The position numbers and the translations under genes are program-made. Of a stretch of DNA of 64,000 bases, positions 35,141-48,308 are shown piece by piece (within the stretch, counting starts at the first letter, position 1; the number at the start of each line of letters is the position of its first letter). The notes under the pieces are model-generated. The model saw nothing but the letters and a program-made list of their open reading frames with translations, was not told the origin of the DNA and ran no database searches. Source of the stretch: Asterella californica (lineage: Eukaryota; Streptophyta; Marchantiopsida; Marchantiales; Aytoniaceae); assembly GCA_036924285.1 (NCBI GenBank), contig JAYKYS010000010.1, positions 11,197,001 through 11,261,000 of the forward strand, given 5' to 3'.

Positions 35141-36130
35141 TACTTCACGAAGCTAGACTTACAAAACGGATATAACCAGATCCAGATTGTCGATGAAGAT
35201 GTGGAGAAGGCTACTTTTCAAACAAGGTATGGTCACTTCAAATACTTAGTGATGTCATTTGGTCTCACAAATGCACCAGCCACCTTCATGGATTTGATGA
35301 ATAACATATTCCGTCCTTACTTAGACATATCAGTCGTTGTATTTCTTAACGACATTTTAGTCTATAGCAAAACTATGAAGGAACATGTGCATCATTTTGA
35401 GAGAGATTCTCCAAGTACTCCAAATTATACGTCAAAATTTCAAAATGTGAATTTGATGAGACAGAGATGGATTACTTAAGACACAAAGTGAATGCAGAAG
35501 GTATACAAGTAATGATAGATAAAATAGCCATCATCCAACAGTGGAAGGCTCTAGAAGATCAGACTTAAGAGCTTCTTGGGGTTGACATGATTTTATCGTA
35601 GATTTGTTAAGCATTTTGCCAAGATTGCACAACCACTAACTGCTCTGTTAGGCAAAGGAAAGAAATAGATGTGGAGAACAACGCATGAAGTAGGTTTTCA
35701 AGCACTGAAGACCGCACTACTACATGCTCTGATCCTCAAGTGATACGACCTAGAAACCTATAAAGTTAGCAACAGATGCATCAGGCACGGTAGTAGGGAC
35801 GGTGTCGCAGCAAGAATTGGAAGGATGGTTGGCATCCAATTGCATACTTCTCTCGGAAGTTGTTATCAGTAGAACAAAACTACCACACCACCGAGAAGAA
35901 TTGACAATAGTCCTCGCCACGAAGCATTAGAAGAACTATCTAAGGGAGAAGACTTTTGTAGTTGAGACAGACCACAAATCTTTAGTCTATTTGGAGACGC
36001 AGAAGGATCTCTCAAAGAGACAAATCCGTTGGACAGAATGGAGCCAACAATTCAACATGATCATCGCATATGTTGAGGACAAGAAGCAAATTGCTGATGC
36101 ATAACTCGCATGCCTGTTGTGCATAACATA
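35141..36130 (+). pseudogene. Ty3 reverse transcriptase 3' part and RNase H, broken
   Basis: The first five bases are the right TACTT target copy. The frame at 35129-35479 reads [34 protein letters not shown] and [12 protein letters not shown]. The last is the YxDD-type catalytic block of Ty3 RTs, in which the first Asp of FLDD has become Asn, so catalysis should be lost. RNase H remnants follow in shifting frames, including HPIAYFSRKLLSVEQNYHTT around 35835-35895 and DHKSLVYLETQKDLSKRQIR around 35972-36030. Confidence 0.88.
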
Positions 36131-36229
36131 GTCTTTGAAGTCAAGGTGAATTATGACTTCTAGACAAAACTGATCGGTTTTTGTGATCCACAGGATAGGA
36201 TGCACAGATTGTAGCAGCCAAACCTTCAA

Positions 36230-37190
36230 GAACCATTACTCAGAATCATGGTCTGGTATCCCATGAAGGGAAGTTATGGATCGCAGAGGATCCAGAACTA
36301 CATACCACCACACTAATTGAATGTCACGATTCAGTCATTGCAAGAAACATGGGAGCAGAAAAGACACTGGAAGTAGCCAACAAGTGTTTTATTGATCCAA
36401 GATGACAGAGGATGTTGCAGTATACACTCGGAGATGTACAATGTGTCAACAAAATAAGGTTACAAATCAAGCACCCTCCGGTCTTCTTCAACCCTTCTCA
36501 ATTCTTTCCAAATATTGAGAACATGTTAGTATGAACTTCGTGTGTGAACTACTCATGACCAGTTCCAGTTTTGACTCTATAGTCATCTTCGTCGATAAGC
36601 TTAGCAAGATGATCCACATTTGACCAACCACGAAAGACGTCTCAGCCCCTCAACTTGCCCAGTTATACTTGAACACCATTTTTGCTCAGCATGATATGTC
36701 TCGAGTGCTTATAACCGATAGAGGTCCTTAGTTAACTAACCTATTTTGGAGAACACTATTTGGTATGTTCTGAACCAAACTTGTCATGTCTATTGCTTAT
36801 CACCCACAGACCGATGGACAAACTGAAAGAGCCAATCGAACAATTAAAGACATGCTACGTGCATTTACTCTGGAGGAGCAACCGAAGTGAGACACCTTAC
36901 TCTCTTTGGTAGAATTTATCTACAACAACTCCCTCAATGCATCTACCCACGAAACTCCTTTTTATCTCATGTACGGAGAACATCCTCTCACACCAGCAAG
37001 CTTGACATCGTCAGTCAACACCAAAGTGGATGTTGTCAATGAATTTGTTGCACGAATTCAACAAGGAGTGAAAAAAGCTAAGGTGAAACTGCAAGTTGCT
37101 CAAAATCGACAAAAGTAATATGCTGATGGACACCGTCGGCTTGAAGAGTTCACGATTGGTGAACAAGTTTGGTTATCCACAACCAACCTT
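36230..37190 (+). pseudogene. Ty3 integrase, broken
   Basis: RRCTMCQQNK near 36430 is the Cys pair of the HHCC zinc domain. FDSIVIFVDKLSKM holds the first catalytic Asp, VLITDRGP the second, and [19 protein letters not shown] includes the Glu. The frame at 36906-37118 continues with VEFIYNNSLNASTHETPFYL and YGEHPLTP, as in chromovirus integrases. There are several in-frame stops. Confidence 0.88.
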
Positions 37191-37193
37191 ACA

Positions 37194-37577
37194 TTGATTG
37201 GCAGTCGTAAACTCAACCCTCGCTTCATCGGACCTTTCTCTATTGTTCATAGAATAAGAGCAGTCGCATATCAACTCGAACTTCCGTCTCACATGAAGAT
37301 TCATCCAGTTTTTCATGTATCCTTATTACAGCGATATACACCACGACCTCATACTCAAATTGTCGATGGCGAGGAAGAGTTTGAAGTAGAACGCATCTTA
37401 AGAAACGTGTTCGTGAGACTCACCATCAACAAATAGATTACTTGGTGAAATAAAAAAGATATCCATTACACGAAGCAACATGAGAACCTGCAACTAATCT
37501 TGCACACGTCCCCTTCGTAGTGAAAGCTTTCGAACAACATTTGAGCAACGGGGACGTTGCTTCTTAAAAAAGAGAAG
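37194..37577 (+). pseudogene. Integrase GPF module and chromodomain, frameshifted
   Basis: KLNPRFIGPFSIVHRI is the GPY/F module, followed by HPVFHVSLLQRYTP. EEEFEVERIL starts the chromodomain. After a frameshift near 37400 the reading continues IDYLVK, a stop where tryptophan is expected, then KRYPLHEATWEPATNL. The chromodomain marks the element as a chromovirus, a group thought to target heterochromatin through histone marks. The AAAAAAGAGAAGG at about 37566 may be the polypurine tract. A matching 3' LTR was not found. Confidence 0.85.
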
Positions 37578-37998
37578 GTTTATAATAAGTAGAGCTCTAC
37601 TTATCGACTAGAGGTAAAAATTGATTTGATAGAAGTCTTTGATATAACAGTCAGTTACGACTAAGTCGGTCTGAGAATACATGCAGCAAAAGAGTACTTC
37701 TATTAATAGACAAAAGCGCCAAAAGTCCGTTGAAAACTTCCAGAAGGAATTTGAAGGTCCAAACAATGTTTTTTGACTCGAAAATGGACCATTAGATGCA
37801 AGGCTTTAAAGCATGTCTTAAATGTCCTGGTTCGTACTCTTCGAGAGCTTTCTAATGAGCCTTCTAGATGCTATTTTGAAGTTTTGGATCTAAAGCTGCA
37901 CGTAAACCACGTCAACGATCCGTGTGCTCACTTTGAGAGGTCAATATTGGCATGAATCCTATCATGTATCCTTTCTATCACTATATAAAGTATGAGAA

Positions 37999-38035
37999 TG
38001 CACCTCCAAGGGCATTAAGAGCCCTTGGAGGTGCA
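37999..38035. repeat. Perfect 15-bp hairpin at Ty3/D boundary
   Basis: The arms 37999-38013 (TGCACCTCCAAGGGC) and 38021-38035 are exact reverse complements around a 7-base loop. A TATATAAAG box lies 10-17 bp upstream. Beyond it the sequence soon becomes the reverse of family D. Confidence 0.95.
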
Positions 38036-38049
38036 CTCTAGAGCCCCAT

Positions 38050-38455
38050 CTTACAGTCGGTAATTAAGAGTCGAGGATGTACTTCAAGTGTCTCAAGAGG
38101 TAAATTATCTCTTGTCTCACAGAGACACATCTGTGAGTAAGAACCATCTTCTACCATGTGTCACATAGCTCTCTAGAATAGGTCTATCTCGCACGAGAAA
38201 ATGACAAGGAGCCAAGGTGTTGAGAGAACTCAACTATCTAAAAAAGACGTCGAAGCAGTCTCCTCCATAGATAATAAACCCACCCCGTCACATGATATCG
38301 GCAGTGATGTCTGTATACATGCGAGAGATCTTATCACACAATCAAAGGTCTCTGGTCTTGTATGTTGTCAAAGACTCCATGATCCTTCTATCAGATAGGA
38401 GATGAAGGTACCGTGGGGAGTAAGTAACCCGAACGACGTGCTATGGAAGAGAAAA
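38050..38455 (-). pseudogene. Fragment of RT element family D, inverted
   Basis: This is the reverse complement of about 6480-6880. Shared words include CATAGATAATAAACCCACC, GAGTAAGAACCATC, TCACATAGCTCTC and GAGTAAGTAACC. It carries only the part downstream of the catalytic core and has no open frame. Confidence 0.85.
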
Positions 38456-41400
38456 GAATACCGTGTTAATATAGTTATATGTTGATTATAAAAACTAAAA
38501 AGAAAAATAAGATTTTTTTTTCGTATAGCGAAACAAACGGATAAAGTCGTTGTAGAACCTGGAATGAAGAAAAAAGTAGTAGAAACGAATAGATAGAATC
38601 GTTATGAAAATCGAAAAGAGAAAAAGAAATAGCTGAAACTTATTGATGGAGTCTTTATGAAAAAAAAAGTAAATAAAAGAGATAAATCGCTAACGCATAT
38701 CTCCTTGTTTCATACGAGGATGTTGGATGAAATAAAGTCATGATCTCTGTTATGGTGTAAAAGTTGAGAAAGAGTTTGAGCAGAGGAAGCCTATACCTCA
38801 GTCTCACAAGCAAATATACATCTCGACGAACTCTGGGAATTTTTGCTCGTTTATTGTTATTCAGAAAATATATAAGTGTTAAGTGGAAAATATATACTAA
38901 ATAAAATACAAAAATTTAAAATTTTATAAACATTATTTGTTAGCCCATGCTTGGAAACATGAGAAAAGCAGGAGAAAACTCATAAGTGATAGTTTGACTC
39001 TCGCGCTTCAGAAGATATAAGACTTGAGAACTGTACACAATTAATGAGATGTTTAATTTATACCTAACTCTTCTTGCTAGAAGGATTAAATATAAATTAA
39101 ATGATTATTCCTCATTCCGAACTCGGAAGAGGGTGAATATACATCCTGTTCACTAGGCAAATTAGAAACTAGGAACGAGTATTCTGGTGTTTGCTTCTAA
39201 CGTTTACTCGAGGCCGTTTTAAACGGTAACATGTAATTTTGAACTTCGCCCATTGAACTAACGGGGCCTGTCGTTTTCCCCTCTCCTGCTAGAAAAAACA
39301 CTATATATATATATATATATATATATATTCATCTGTTCAGTATGAAGATGGAAAAGAGAGGCATGTTCAGATTATTATTTAAATCTTTTTACCAAAAAAA
39401 CATATATGGTATTAGGCTCTCGCATTTGTAGTTTGAAACTGCATGTGTCAATGCTATTTTTATTAGTTATATTCAGATCTATTGACAGTTGTCAGTCTGG
39501 TTTAATATTATTTATTATTTATGGTTTAACTTAATATTAATTGATATATTTTGCATATAAACCGTACATAATTACCAATAACAGAAAGGAGCAAAACTTT
39601 TTCAAGGAATTTATTTACACAAAATGCGATACCAACAATCACATCTAGATGGAGAAATAAAATCCTTTTTTTTGTGGTTTCTTTCTGACACCTCCTCGGG
39701 ACTGGCAGGAAGAATATTACGTAAAGATTCATCAATTGAGATCCTTTTCCTTTGCACGGTTGTAAAGAGAACGTGACGTGTGATATCTAACGGTCTCTCT
39801 CGTCTCTAGGAGGAAGTCAAACATGCATTAAGGAAGGAAGGAAGAGAACAAGCAAGAAATTAGGGAGAAAACTCAGGATGTAGTTGGCTGTGGTTACTGT
39901 GGCAATAGGTTTTGCAACTGGGTCGGACACAGAGAAGTCTCTTGAATAAATTATTATTATGTTTATTTTATATTATCAGTAAATATATAAGTGTTGTAGA
40001 TTAAATCTTGAACAAACAAATGTGAAACATTAAAACTTTCAGCAAATATTAACGGTTAGCAGAAGAGAACGACGTGAGAAATCCAGACATAACCCGTAAG
40101 GCAAGAACACATTGATGCATTTCTGAGTGTACAACTCTACTCTATTATCTATTACTAAATATATATTAATTTATAAATTCTCTAATTTATTCTCTAATAT
40201 CTTCCGGTCAGAAAAATTAGATAATAAATTAAACTCGTCAATATACCTCATCTATCTGAACATGGAAGAGGTCAATATGCAATTATGTTAATTTATGACT
40301 ATATTTTTTCTTGCAAACGAACTTCATCATAAATTAAACTGAATTTAAAATTTAAATCATGATTTGTTCTGAGAATAGAGACTTTTTGCAGTTGGAGTAC
40401 GAGCACTTCGGAATATTTGAGTTGCTTCTATAACTGTATATCACATTCTGTAGCTCTACATCCAAGTGTACTACATCTACTCTAGGATCCTTACGAAAGA
40501 GAACTGCACGACAAGTTGTTTAATATGTGTAAAAATATTTAATTAAGCTTCTTTCTATTCCTTCTCTTTGAAAGGCACGAACTTGAATAGATATAGTCCC
40601 TATCTATTTTCTGAAATATTATTTTAAGTTAACCACCAAAATAAAAAAGTCGGCTCTACTCCATGACGGTCTATTCCGGATAATAACCCTATCGGGAATA
40701 GACAGTCTCGATACTAGAGCAGAATCTTTGCTTTGGATGTATATTCAACCATCAGGCACTCTCGAGGTACGAATATATATATATTTCTACATAATAATTC
40801 ATATAACCTTATTGAGAAATGAAAGTATGGAAGAAAATGGAGAAAACGTATGGAAAATTCCAAAATTTCATTGGTTATAATTAAGTGAGATAAGTTATTC
40901 ACTTATCGATGTTTGGTATTTACTGTTTTGCAGTTGAGCTCATCGACACACAATTACTTTTCAGGAATGATTTATTTCTTGCAACTTATGCTAAGCACGA
41001 ACATTGACCTTTTCTCGCCGCAAATTATATCAATTTTCTGGTTTTAATGCATGCAAGAACTCTTACAGGTCTCTATGCTATTTGCATGTCAATAGAAGCT
41101 TCCGGTCTGCTTAAAGAAGTGATACATACGAGCATCATAAAAGCTATAGTCTTCTCATTAGGTCTAATGATGCTCGTTAGTTCATTTTTCCCTCCATTTG
41201 GTTTTCAGTACGGAAGTTCTTTTATGCTCTTTTTGGCTCGATGCACTATTTGTTCATGTTTGCTTGCTGATACATAGTTTTGAGATTGCAAAAGATTTCT
41301 TGCTGATGGTACATAATGTCGATCGTCTTTGCATCGACAGTGCACATTACTTCCGATTTGTTCTTTGTATTTCTAGAAAGGAATTTCTGAGTACAGGACT

Positions 41401-42169
41401 TTGCTGGATGCACTACGCATATTTATTTATTTATGTAAAGAGAGAGATTGCATACCACTAGTGTGAGTACAGACATTTCCTCGACTCACCTCTCTCAAGA
41501 TTGTATTATTCAATTGCATCCCTGACGAGGAACAACAGGTTCAATAGATTTATCGTCTTGTGAAAATGTTGCAGAAGTCAAGTAAGAGATTGCACGAGAT
41601 GATAATCTGGTGTACATTTACAAACATATTTAAACTGAACTTTTCTCACAGATACATTGCCGGCTGTTGAAATACACTTTCTTGCATTTAGATGACATTG
41701 CATTTTGACTTGTTGAACCTGCTATTGTGAGTCAGAGATGCGAAGAAGAGCGAGTTTAACAAACAACAAACGTATTAGAGATACAATCAAGTAAATCTCA
41801 AGTGTATTGACATAGAGTAGAAATGTATATTAAATGAGACAGAAGATATTATTACGTACTACTATTCGTAGTATGTGCATTGCACTGCTCTAAGTTTCTG
41901 CAGATCTAACGTAATCACTGGATAATCACTTTACACATCTGCATAATTGCTTTCTTTACATTGTTGCTTTTCATGTACAATATTCATGGATGTGGTGATT
42001 AATGGGCGAAGAAAAATAAGTAATGGCCGATTCTGTACCTACCGAGAACGATGATGAGACCTTACAGAAAATAAAAACCAAAAATATATTTAATAGTGCA
42101 TGTCAAAGCTTAGAATATGGATTTTATAACTGCTGAAACAAGAAAAGTCATAACTCAGTGCATATTGAT
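38456..42169. other. AT-rich intergenic DNA with an (AT)n microsatellite
   Basis: The microsatellite is at 39302-39328. Only small open frames exist, for example 41047-41277, and none shows a family signature. A 9-bp inverted repeat GTCTATTCC / GGAATAGAC lies near 40669-40702. No transposon ends were recognised. Confidence 0.5.
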
Positions 42170-43961
42170 GCCGTTGTCGTGTCGTGGATTAGTTCTTATC
42201 TGAAAATCTATTTTTGATACTTATCATTATCGCTCCAAAGAAACTTATAGGACTAAAAAATGAGTTTTTTTACACAACTCCAGATCTTTATTTTCATTAC
42301 ATCAACTGGTAGAGCTCCTTGTCAGCTTTCCATGGGCACTTCGTCTACTTCATTTGTACGTTTAGTGGTAAAGTTACTAGACTCAAAAGATAAGAAAATC
42401 AAGCTAGGTCATAGCTTATGGACTTTTTACACAACTTCGGATTTTCATTTTCATTACATCAATTGGTAGAGCTCATTCAACTTTCCATGGGCACTTCGTC
42501 TACTTCATTTGGACGCCTAGTGGTAAAGTTACGAGACTCCGAAGATGAGAAAATAAAGCTAAGCCTTGGCTTACTATTGCTGACTGGGTATTTACGGTTC
42601 TTGGCGCTATACTAAAGACGCAAGGGGTCTATTTGTTCATTATCTATAAAAACTTTCACGTACGTGAGATAAGGGGGTAACTTAAGGGACTAGCTTGTTT
42701 CTACGACCTGTCGATGAACGGTTTGAGGAATTGATAGATCCAATCCATGCACGCAAAGTGTCATTGGGTTCAGACTGTGCAGACTACGCGTTTGGTCAAG
42801 ATGGTTTGTGAAGAGGCGGATCGAGGAATCTATTCTAGGAGAAATTGAGACACAAGGAAGAGATTTGGAGTCCTTTAGAGACATGCGAAGGAGAGTTGGA
42901 CCGTTCGGGTCGATCCGGAGTCCAAACTTGCTGTCCTTGGATCCATTGGGATCAGAGTTCTTCAGGAAATTGAAGACGATACGAAGTTTCATCGGACGAT
43001 TTGAGAGTTCTGGGTGAAATTGATTCACAAGGAAGCACTTATGTCAATTTTTTGTCACCTGCGACTTGAGGTTGGATTGTTCTTCACGATCAGTGAGCCA
43101 AGTTCTTCGTTTTTGGTGCTTACGCGATCAAGAAGTCTTCACCTACGCCTAGGAGAAGACCGTATGTGGATTGGATTGTTGGTTTGCGTGTGATGAGCGA
43201 GTTTGAGCCGCAAGAATCGATTTACGTCAGGTTTTTGCTTCTTGCGATCACATTTCTTGTGTGGTTTTGTGAGAGGAATTGTTGTTAGGTTCAAGGTAGC
43301 TAGATCTACCTACCAGAGAAGACCTATCTTAGATCAAGCGATTCGTTTGGACGGTGTGTGTGATTCTAAGCAGAGTTTTTGGAGGTTTGATCATCTACGA
43401 TCAAAAATCGGCGATATCTCGGCTGTCAAGAGTCGGAATTGGGAGTTCTAGAGACCAACAGAGTCAGGAAAGAAGGCCTTATCGACATCTGAAGACCATT
43501 TGACGAAGAAGGAAGTTCTCATAGCTACAGTTTTCATCCTTTTGAGTTCGTTAGAAATCTAGTTGGTTATGTATAGCTTGTGGTAGCTAGCTTTAGCTTA
43601 GTGCTTGTACATGGACGTTGTTTGGACTTGGGTTTGAATCATATGACACTGGTGCAGCTCATTTTGTTAGCAAATGGATGTTTCTCTTGCTTTGAGCTAC
43701 GCTTTGATAGTTTTGGGTCTGGGTTAAAATTCAGGGGTTCGTTTTAGAGCGGTTGGTGCATATTACAAACCGCTCAGGTTTGTTTCTCTGTTTTGCATTC
43801 TTAGAGAAGAAGAATCGAGAGTGTATACAAAATAGGAGTTGATATACCTTGCGACGATTGTTTTCGTGGTTGTTTCTCTTTGTCTTGTCTTCGTTCGACA
43901 CACTACATCTCCACAGCCAGGAACTTTGCATTTTCTTGGACAACCTTCACGCAAAATCTGA
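42170..43961 (-). repeat. LTR/leader-like dispersed repeat, copy 2
   Basis: This is the inverted counterpart of 26015-27630. The similarity ends near GGTTGTCCAAGAAAATG (minus strand) at one side and near the CACGACACGACAACGGCATC block at the other. No gag follows it here, so it is a truncated copy. It contains an internal duplication described separately. Confidence 0.7.
42265..42578. repeat. 157-bp tandem duplication inside repeat copy 2
   Basis: The units at about 42265-42421 and 42422-42578 both carry TTTACACAACT, TTTCATTACATCAA, TTTCCATGGGCACTTCGTC and GTGGTAAAGTTAC. They have diverged by scattered substitutions. Copy 1 at 27410-27530 has only one unit. Confidence 0.85.
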
Positions 43962-43984
43962 ATGATATCGTGCATATTTATCAC

Positions 43985-46900
43985 TTATTAGGTGTGTCAA
44001 AGTTAAGAAAAAATATACTTCAACGGACTAGAGAGAAAAAATACCTTAATTTCATCATGAGTAACTTTGTGTACAAACGTAAAGCATTCTGGGTCACCTT
44101 GAGGAATAGACATTGTGATTTCTGTATTAACTATTTTTTGTTCTGACATTGAGAATAAGTAGTTAGAACAATGTTGAATCCACTGTAGAAGAGAACAGAT
44201 GAAAAGAGTGAAAATCCGTTAGAAGACATCTGTGACTACTTCCTACTGGCACTTCCGGAGTATCTGCATGAAATAGCCACGGGCGTCTAGTCGAAGTCGT
44301 AAGTCTCTCTTGCGGATCCCAAATCTTCCAAAAAGGTTCCAACTTTGAAACCCCTATTAGTGACAATTAGTGGTCTGCATATATATTCATAAGAGGAGCA
44401 CGTCTAGCCGCGCTACCTTTATGGTTAATGTTAGATTTTTCTTGCATTTTCCAAGTTGTACTAACAGTTAATATTTATAGAATTTTTTATTTTTCTTATG
44501 ACTTTAGTATATTATTTCTGCTTAATACTTATCCATTTTCCTGATAACAGCAAGAGAGCAAAAGTTCCCATAAGTGCATCTTGCATGCATATCCACTACT
44601 GCTGGATATGCCGATATGCTGGATCGGATCTTCTACTGCAAGTGATCTTCATCATGGAATATAACAAAAGAACTAGAGTATTTTTAATGCGACCAAAGGA
44701 TCTTATAGCCGGAAACGAAATGGTTGTACCATCACATATGTAAACAGTTTTAGAATATTTAGAATAGATTTCAGCTTTTACACTCGATAATATTTTCAGT
44801 AAAGGTTAAACCTTGAGTACGAGTATAAAAGTATGCAAAGAATACTCTCATAATTCTCTAAGTGTTCTTTGAGTATGAAGAAAAGATTATGTTCTACTCC
44901 AAGAAATCCTTGCTTCTTTATCTTAACATTTCTCTGTCAATAGTAAGTAGTTTGCTTTGAGATGAATCATAACTTGTAAAGCAAGTGATTAGCTTTAATT
45001 TGACTCCTTATTTCACAGATTGCAACTTGAGATGAAGATGCAATCACCAAATCATTTTCTGCATAACAGTTAAATTTTTCAGTTCTTTGAAGACAAACCT
45101 GCAAAATAAGGTATTATGGTTACCAGAAGCACCTGTAGTCATACTTGAGGTTTAGCAACAACTCTACTGAATTGCAAAACTTACTCTAGGTGATTATTAT
45201 GCATGTCTCTATCAAAGGTGTGCCAAAACGTCAGTCTCGATCTCTGATCTAAGATCCTTGTAAGGGCTAGGATCGGGATGGGTCTTTCATGTAAGACCCT
45301 TGATGACAATGTCAGGAAGACAAGAAGACTGACCCCACATAAACATCAGGGAAGGAGTGCAATTTTGCACATAAGATAGTGTACTATAAGTACAGTGGCC
45401 TCTTCTTTGGTCCCTGAAAATTATACCACAACCTCGAACTGACCCTCGAAGCTGAAAAATATGACCCGATCACGAGATCGATCATAATTCTCAGCTCTAA
45501 GATCAGTTCGAGGAGTTTTTGCATATAACTGGAAAGCTCTCGTCGAGACTTTTACAATGATATCTATCGGCTCGAGATCTTACGTGGAGCTCCGTCCACG
45601 ATCCAAAATGTAGCTGGAGCTCCAACACTTCACAATTTTCCGAGAAACTGTGATCCAGTCTTGGATTGGGACCTTGTGGTTCGGACCAGCATCTAGAACC
45701 ACGTCCCGATCTCACGTCTTGGACATACGTCTCAGGTCAACGTCTCAAACTTACGTTTTGATACATTTTCAGACTTGTCCTCTTAGGTCAGCATTCGTCT
45801 CGGGTCTCCTTGAGATAAGCCCATACGTCCTAACACAACGTTCCACTTTGGTCCAGAGAACCACTTAAGGTTCTTCTGTTCTCGACCAGCCAAGCCGTTA
45901 AGTCCTACTCGCAGCGTTCACAACCTAACGCAAGTCCACTAAAGTTTTGTTGTTCGCGTTTGCGTCTGATCTTGACTGAGGGTCCGACACATCCTAGCAT
46001 AAGATGATGGGTCGAGGGTTCGTGAGACATTCTTTTTCTTGCTTGATATTTTGCATGTGTTTCTCAAATACATGGAGGATGAGGAGCTATGAGAATTGTA
46101 GTCATGGACGGAAGATTGATCCGAGTTTCGGATCTTTCATCCTCGAATCTATTTTATATAAAGCTTCATACATCCAGTGCGATCACTTTTGACAATGGTT
46201 CGTTGCCTACTTTGGTGAAGAATTCATGAGAAAGGTGACGGACTTGCCTACTTCGGTGATCCTACTGATCTTCATATACGGAGAGAATTGAGACATGACT
46301 GTCTATATTTTACTTTGACGGGTGAATAGACTTAGACTTTCCAACCAACATTCCTTTCAAGGTCTGGGTTGATATCTGATATCACTATTGATGAAAGATC
46401 AATCATCACGCGTGGATCGTGAAGAACTTTGGTGAGGAGTATTGTAATCAAGTGATGGCTTCCTCATTCTCTTATGTTGTATCTTTTATTATAGATCAAT
46501 TCAAGGTTATGTGTGCTTATTATCTCTATCGTCCGACGAGAATAATTATCTTGTGTTAAGTTTGGGAGGTCCGAAGAATTTAGTTCAAGCTTTCAATCAA
46601 TTTAGGATCACAAATTGATCTATAGTGCCGAGTAGGAGATAAAGTGATCTCCAATCTTCTTTCTCATTGATCCATTTTTTACCAATCAAGTTCATCCAAG
46701 TTCCAATGATAGTTTTAGGGTTTTGGAAGCCTTTTTAAAGATCAATCGGGGATTGTGAAGTCTTGCTGGAAAGCTCTCGAGCTACCTACAATCTGGAGGG
46801 GAAGATCGTTCGATTTTGGAGTTCTTAGGGTGGAGTAATGATCGTTCAAAGTCAAAAGAGTTGAATCAATGCCTCGAGTCACGTTTCTGAGTGCCTAAAG

Positions 46901-48228
46901 AGTTTGAGAAATGATCTTTCGATATTGTCAAGAGGATTGGAGGTTGACATCGTGCTAGTTACAATGATGTAAATTAGTTCTACTTTTGGATTGGATTTGA
47001 TCTTAAAATGGTTGACTAAAGTTGGCTGTAATAGTTGAGAAGGCAGAAGTAAAATTGTTTTGCTTTGATTCAAGGATTGAGTTGTTTCAAGAGCATGGGA
47101 TCGAATCTCTGAGTGAAAATTTCTAAGATTAGAGTGTGCACTATCAGATTACTACTAGTGAAATTTCAGCTCATTTGGTTTTTAGAAAAGATGTTGGAGT
47201 CGTGGATTTTAACCATCGGGGTCTGTAAAACTCATAAGTCAGCACAAACAAAAAGTTTGATCCACTTCGAGCAATTGGTTTGAGATCTGAAGCTGAAATT
47301 TTAGAGAGTAATAGTGAGGAGTTTGAGGTGTGAAGTTTGAGCCCAGTTAGAAGATCGAGGTGGGAGCAATAGATTGTCAAAGTCCAGATTACAATGTGAC
47401 GAGTTTTGAAGAAGAGTGATTTCATCTACATCTCTTGGTTGGCTTTGAGCAAAAGACTTGAGGATTGGAGGTGGAACTTCTTGGAGGTGCTGCAAGTGAG
47501 ACAAGGAAGCTATGTTCTGAAGACGTTATACTATGTCGAAGTTGTTGACTGGAATCTCTACCTATGAGATACTGTTGTTTTTGGTACCACGCCTCGAGCT
47601 CATTGGTTGCTTACTACATGCATGCCTTACCTTGTTGGAAGCTCTAGAAAATAAGCTTTCTAGTGTATGCTACATGCTTAGTTTAGAGCTTGTTTGATCA
47701 CTCAACACTTAGATTAAACATGCTTCAAGAAGAAGGGTTCATACGTTATGAGTTATAAGTGTTAGAAATGATCAATTTTGATCTATTCTGATAAGAGTTA
47801 TCTTGATCCAATCAACGTGTTGTCAGTATTATTGGAAAGCTTGTACAGTAGGTTATCCATTGTTGTAAATTTCATCTTGAATGGAGCTCATATCAGTGAA
47901 TCGTAGAAGATTAAAATTGAGCATTTTAGATAGTTTGTCAGAGAAAAGTAGTGAAGAGGGTATTGCTAGTGCACAAGCCGACCTAAGGGATTGTTTGAAG
48001 GTGCTTATGTGATCTAAAACATATATTTATCATATATGAATCCTTCTTGTTTAGAATAAGAATGAACATCCAGTTGTGTTGTGTGGTGCACGTGTGTTAC
48101 ACTTAATGTCAGGTTAGTAGAAATCGAGACAAAGCCTGATAGATTGGATAGTGAGAGCACTAGGATTTCATCCAATTGGTCTAAGGTCTTGCTGTATCTA
48201 TCTACAACCAAATACGCTGTGTATTCTC
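43985..48228. other. Intergenic, repeat-like, no gene recognised
   Basis: No conserved protein motif on either strand. From about 45450 to 47900 words such as GGAAAGCTCTCG recur, which has the feel of a retrotransposon leader or LTR, but I cannot define ends or domains. Confidence 0.4.
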
Positions 48229-48308
48229 AAACCAAAATACACGAGGTATTTTGGTTTACATCGTGTATGTTAATAGATATAGATATATATATATATATAT
48301 ATATATAT
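48229..48308. repeat. 12-bp hairpin followed by (AT)n microsatellite
   Basis: AAACCAAAATAC at 48229-48240 pairs exactly with GTATTTTGGTTT at 48246-48257. An (AT)n run of about 26 bases follows at 48283-48308. Confidence 0.85.

Noticed and set aside
41047..41461. Two small hydrophobic open frames
   Set aside because: There is no family similarity, no codon evidence, and the surroundings are AT-rich non-coding DNA.
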